Below, in pieces: positions 61,738 through 64,000 of a stretch of 64,000 nt of DNA. The notes under the pieces were generated by a model, which saw nothing but the letters and a program-made list of their open reading frames with translations, was not told the origin of the DNA and did no database searches. Positions within the stretch are counted from its first letter, which is position 1, and the number at the start of each line of letters is the position of its first letter. Origin of the DNA: Paenibacillus alvei DSM 29 (GTDB lineage: Bacteria > Bacillota > Bacilli > Paenibacillales > Paenibacillaceae); contig NZ_AMBZ01000002.1 of the NCBI RefSeq assembly GCF_000293805.1, forward strand, positions 519,001-583,000, written 5' to 3'. Made by a program: the position numbers and the translations under genes.

Positions 61738-62217
61738 TCACTTATGGTACGGCTCACCTCGATTTATCTTCACTGCACGGTAGATCTGCTCCACGAGTAC
61801 CAAGCGCATCAACTGGTGCGGCAGTGTCATGCGGCCGAAGGACAGCTTCGAATTCGCTCGGCGAAGAACCGCATCAGATAGCCCGTTAGAACCGCCTATG
61901 ACAAAGGCAACATTGCTTGTCCCGTACGTAGCCAACCGATCGAGCTGCGAGGCCAAGTCCTCACTCGACCAAAGCTGCCCATCTATCGCGAGGGCCACGA
62001 CATGGGCATCCTGCTTAATGTGGCCAAGAATACGCTCTCCCTCACGATCCTTAACTTGCTCCAGCTCGGCATCGCTCATTTTCTCGGGTGCCTGCTCATC
62101 CGGTACCTCTGACACCTGGAATTTCACATATGGAGCCAGCCGCTTGCTGTACTCCGCAATGCCCTGCACCAAGTATTTCTCCTTCAGTTTCCCTACGCAT
62201 ACCAATTGAATGTTCAT
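61738..62217 (-). CDS. rlmH: 23S rRNA (pseudouridine1915-N3)-methyltransferase RlmH
   Basis: 159 residues, the family length. It opens [20 protein letters not shown] and has [40 protein letters not shown] and [34 protein letters not shown], all conserved in the SPOUT methyltransferase RlmH. It methylates Psi1915 of 23S rRNA in helix 69 on the 70S ribosome. Housekeeping core gene, not part of the accessory block. Confidence 0.95.
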   Translation of the reverse strand: MNIQLVCVGKLKEKYLVQGIAEYSKRLAPYVKFQVSEVPDEQAPEKMSDAELEQVKDREGERILGHIKQDAHVVALAIDGQLWSSEDLASQLDRLATYGTSNVAFVIGGSNGLSDAVLRRANSKLSFGRMTLPHQLMRLVLVEQIYRAVKINRGEPYHK

Positions 62218-62486
62218 TGTTGCTGTTAACCCCGTTTCCTGATCTTAATCACCATATAAAAAGAGAGAACGATCCATGCCCTCCCTATGATCCAGCATAT
62301 ATATAGTTAGTGTACCCGACATTTATCTCCTTCGTCCATGTTGGCAATCAGCCGCCTGCTGTCACAAATTTTCAAAATAAAACAAAAACTTTTGTACCCA
62401 AACGCGTAAAAGCGTGATAGAATACATCTATGCAAATATTTACATCGGCTTTTTAACCAACAACTACAACCTTGGAGGTGTAAAGA
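62218..62486. other. Intergenic stretch without recognised genes
   Basis: About 270 bases between rlmH and the 55-residue membrane-protein gene. It should contain both promoters; no element could be assigned. Confidence 0.35.
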
Positions 62487-62654
62487 ATGGCGACGATCAT
62501 TCTGTACATGGCTTACTTGCTAATTCCGGTACTCAGCTTTCTATTTCTGTTCAACCTGCTCGACAACAACAAGAAGAGAACACAATATTCCGTCTACTAC
62601 TCGTCCATAATGTCGGCATTCTGCCTCATCGTGTTCTTGTCAGGGCAGCTCTAA
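62487..62654 (+). CDS. Small two-helix membrane protein (55 residues)
   Basis: A short gene with CTTGGAGGTG at proper spacing before ATG 62487. It encodes MATIILYMAYLLIPVLSFLF, then a polar DNNKKRTQ turn and SSIMSAFCLIVFLSGQL, a helical hairpin. A terminator 42 bases after the stop supports it as a transcription unit. No family recognised. Confidence 0.65.
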   Translation: MATIILYMAYLLIPVLSFLFLFNLLDNNKKRTQYSVYYSSIMSAFCLIVFLSGQL

Positions 62655-62694
62655 ACTTAATAGCGACTATGATTGTTAAAAACTTGACATGCAA

Positions 62695-62720
62695 AAGGGG
62701 CTGGATAAACAGCCCCTTTA
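62695..62720 (+). terminator. Terminator of the 55-residue protein gene
   Basis: AAGGGGCTG at 62695-62703 pairs with CAGCCCCTT at 62710-62718, followed by TTATTT. Confidence 0.8.
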
Positions 62721-62769
62721 TTTGTGCCTTCATATGGAGTTAAAACGGTTGTATGGTCGGTGTTCTTCT

Positions 62770-64000
62770 TCAGAAGGAGTGGCAAGTGTAACGCTGAATG
62801 GGCTTGTGAAGGCGTTGAACGGCACTACTGTTGCATTCAGTTGCAGCGTCGCTAACCTTTAATGTTCCTTCGTTTCGATCAAGTTGGACCTCGTCAATCG
62901 TCGTATCCGGCAGGCCATTAACTGTAATGAAACTTTCCCCGTACACGGACTCCACTACACTCGTAGCACGTACAACCGCTGTCCCCTGCTTGTGTCCTGT
63001 CACGATACCATCAGACGTTACCGTCACAGCTCCGTCTACTGAAGCATCACGAACTGACCATTTTACGGTCTGATCAGCACCGATAAGAAGCATCTTCGCA
63101 TTCAACTTTACACTTTCTTTTACAGCCAAACTTACGTCCGTCTGATCAAGCTCGACCGATACAGGCTGCTGTTGTGGCTTGCGAATCGAGAACTCATCAA
63201 TGACAACATCATTAATGTTCTTCACGAGGAACTTCATCTCGCTGCCAATAATCTCAACGGCTACATAGATTTGCGCCTTCGTTCCGTCTATTTTGTACTG
63301 CCAGTCTTGTGCAACAACCTCATAGAACTTCGGCCCTGAGGAGCCCGCTACAATATAAGTTGTCCCTTCTCCCTCGCCAACTGGCTTGCCGCCGCGCAAT
63401 GGGCTCGTTCTTAAGTACACATGGTCATGGCCATTTAATGCCGCATCCACATTAAGTTCATCAAATGTGGATGTCCAAGCATTGCGAATATGCTTCTCAT
63501 TATTCTTGCTTCCATATGGACCACGATGGAACGTAACGATCTTCCACGTTTTATCCGTTGCGGCCAAATCTCGTCGCAACCATTCCTTTTGCTCTTCGAG
63601 GTCGTACTCACTATTCAGCACGGCAATATGGGCATTATGATAATTAAATGAATAATTGCTGCCCTTCAAGCTGTCTATCCCGTTCTGTGGATTGTTGAAA
63701 TGAGCAAGGAAATCATCATTTTTCCGTGTTCCCGTCACCTCATGGTTACCGACTACCGACACAACTGTTGTCTTCAAGAATGTATCCTGTACTGCCTTGA
63801 ACCACATATTCCATTCATTTTCCTTAAACCCATCCTCGACCATATCCCCGGCCTGTAGAATGAAGTCAAAATCCGGCTGATCAGCCACTGCCTTCCGTAC
63901 AATATTGCCCCACAGCTCGAATCCCGCTTCATCCGCGGATTGCGAGTCGCCAAAGAAGAGGAATTTCGTACGTGTACCGTCCAGCTCAGCCGTCTTGAAC
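62770..64000 (-). CDS. Calcineurin-like metallophosphoesterase with Ig-like (Big_2) domain, N-terminus outside window
   Basis: The frame is open to the window edge, beginning KFLFFGDSQSADEAGFELW. The metallophosphoesterase motifs GDSQ, ILQAGDMVEDG, VVGNHEV (GNHE), VTFHRGPYG and NAALNGHDHVYLRTS-like GHDH are complete. A linker leads to a beta domain and a bacterial Ig-like repeat (VSVELDQTDVSLAVKESVKL, GIVTGHKQGTAVVRATS). The last ~25 residues look out of frame: another frame reads LNATVVPFNAFTSPFSVTL, so a small indel near 62845 probably cut the second repeat. Expected to be an exported phosphatase/phosphodiesterase. Confidence 0.85.
   Translation of the reverse strand, partial: FKTAELDGTRTKFLFFGDSQSADEAGFELWGNIVRKAVADQPDFDFILQAGDMVEDGFKENEWNMWFKAVQDTFLKTTVVSVVGNHEVTGTRKNDDFLAHFNNPQNGIDSLKGSNYSFNYHNAHIAVLNSEYDLEEQKEWLRRDLAATDKTWKIVTFHRGPYGSKNNEKHIRNAWTSTFDELNVDAALNGHDHVYLRTSPLRGGKPVGEGEGTTYIVAGSSGPKFYEVVAQDWQYKIDGTKAQIYVAVEIIGSEMKFLVKNINDVVIDEFSIRKPQQQPVSVELDQTDVSLAVKESVKLNAKMLLIGADQTVKWSVRDASVDGAVTVTSDGIVTGHKQGTAVVRATSVVESVYGESFITVNGLPDTTIDEVQLDRNEGTLKVSDAATECNSSAVQRLHKPIQRYTCHSF

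Noticed and set aside
1..64000. CRISPR arrays, rRNA and tRNA genes
   Set aside because: No regularly spaced repeats and no cloverleaf or rRNA-like sequence was noticed on either strand; short RNAs cannot be excluded by eye.

Overview
The window looks like chromosomal DNA of a spore-forming, low-to-mid GC Firmicute, most likely Paenibacillus or a close relative. The reasons are the spore cortex hydrolase CwlJ, a KhtT-type K+/H+ antiporter regulator, RlmH, strong GGAGG ribosome binding sites, GTG and TTG starts, and many small LysR, AraC, LacI and two-component loci. No rRNA, tRNA or CRISPR array was seen. Identifications rest on reading translated sequence by eye; no search was run.

Layout. 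0-9 kb: the tail of a Gfo/Idh/MocA dehydrogenase, a TIM-barrel glycosidase-like protein, a LysR/SDR divergent pair, and an AraC regulator followed by a three-gene sugar ABC importer. 9-12 kb: a NADAR protein, an RRNPP-type (PlcR/NprR-like) regulator, an unlisted 41-residue exported-peptide gene and a secreted ETX/MTX2 (aerolysin-like) pore-forming toxin; this is the most interesting locus. 12-21.7 kb: a diphthine-ammonia-ligase-like ATPase, tautomerase and carboxymuconolactone decarboxylase genes under a divergent LysR, khtT with a frameshifted khtU, a DUF418 protein followed by a DesKR-like two-component system, a GNAT enzyme and small membrane proteins. 22-29.5 kb: oligo-1,6-glucosidase with its LacI repressor and operators, a DUF2798 protein, a Ter-associated (MXAN_6230/SCO0854-like) protein, a small membrane protein behind a perfect 15-bp hairpin, and a SUFU protein. 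29.5-34 kb: LysR with a CofE-like ligase, then a DUF5986-like gene paired with an XRE-ImmA/IrrE protease (a toxin-antitoxin-like module).

34-46 kb: an MFS/TetR pair with three repeated operator-like boxes, MBL hydrolase, AlkD, remnants of a hydroxypyruvate-isomerase-like gene, a cupin and a phosphotransferase, a Fur-box-associated iron-siderophore binding protein with AraC regulator, a YhhN protein, and codBA for cytosine uptake and deamination behind a hairpin/terminator leader. 46-55.8 kb: GMC oxidoreductase, SMI1/KNR4, a GC-rich orphan protein, a large secreted serine hydrolase downstream of an AgrAC-like two-component system, and cwlJ. 55.8-59.4 kb: an AT-rich vanR(pseudo)-vanS-vanY-vanZ-like cluster bracketed by a 35-bp inverted repeat whose left copy abuts a transposase-like fragment. 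59.4-64 kb: TetR/DsbA-family pair, rlmH, a 55-residue membrane protein and a truncated metallophosphoesterase.

Two cross-cutting patterns stand out. Four genes (khtU, the DUF2798 gene, the TetR gene at 35.6 kb and the vanR remnant) each appear to lack exactly one base in an A/T homopolymer of 6-7, which may be sequence error or real decay. Separately, about ten genes are broken or only remnants, so the region is undergoing turnover.
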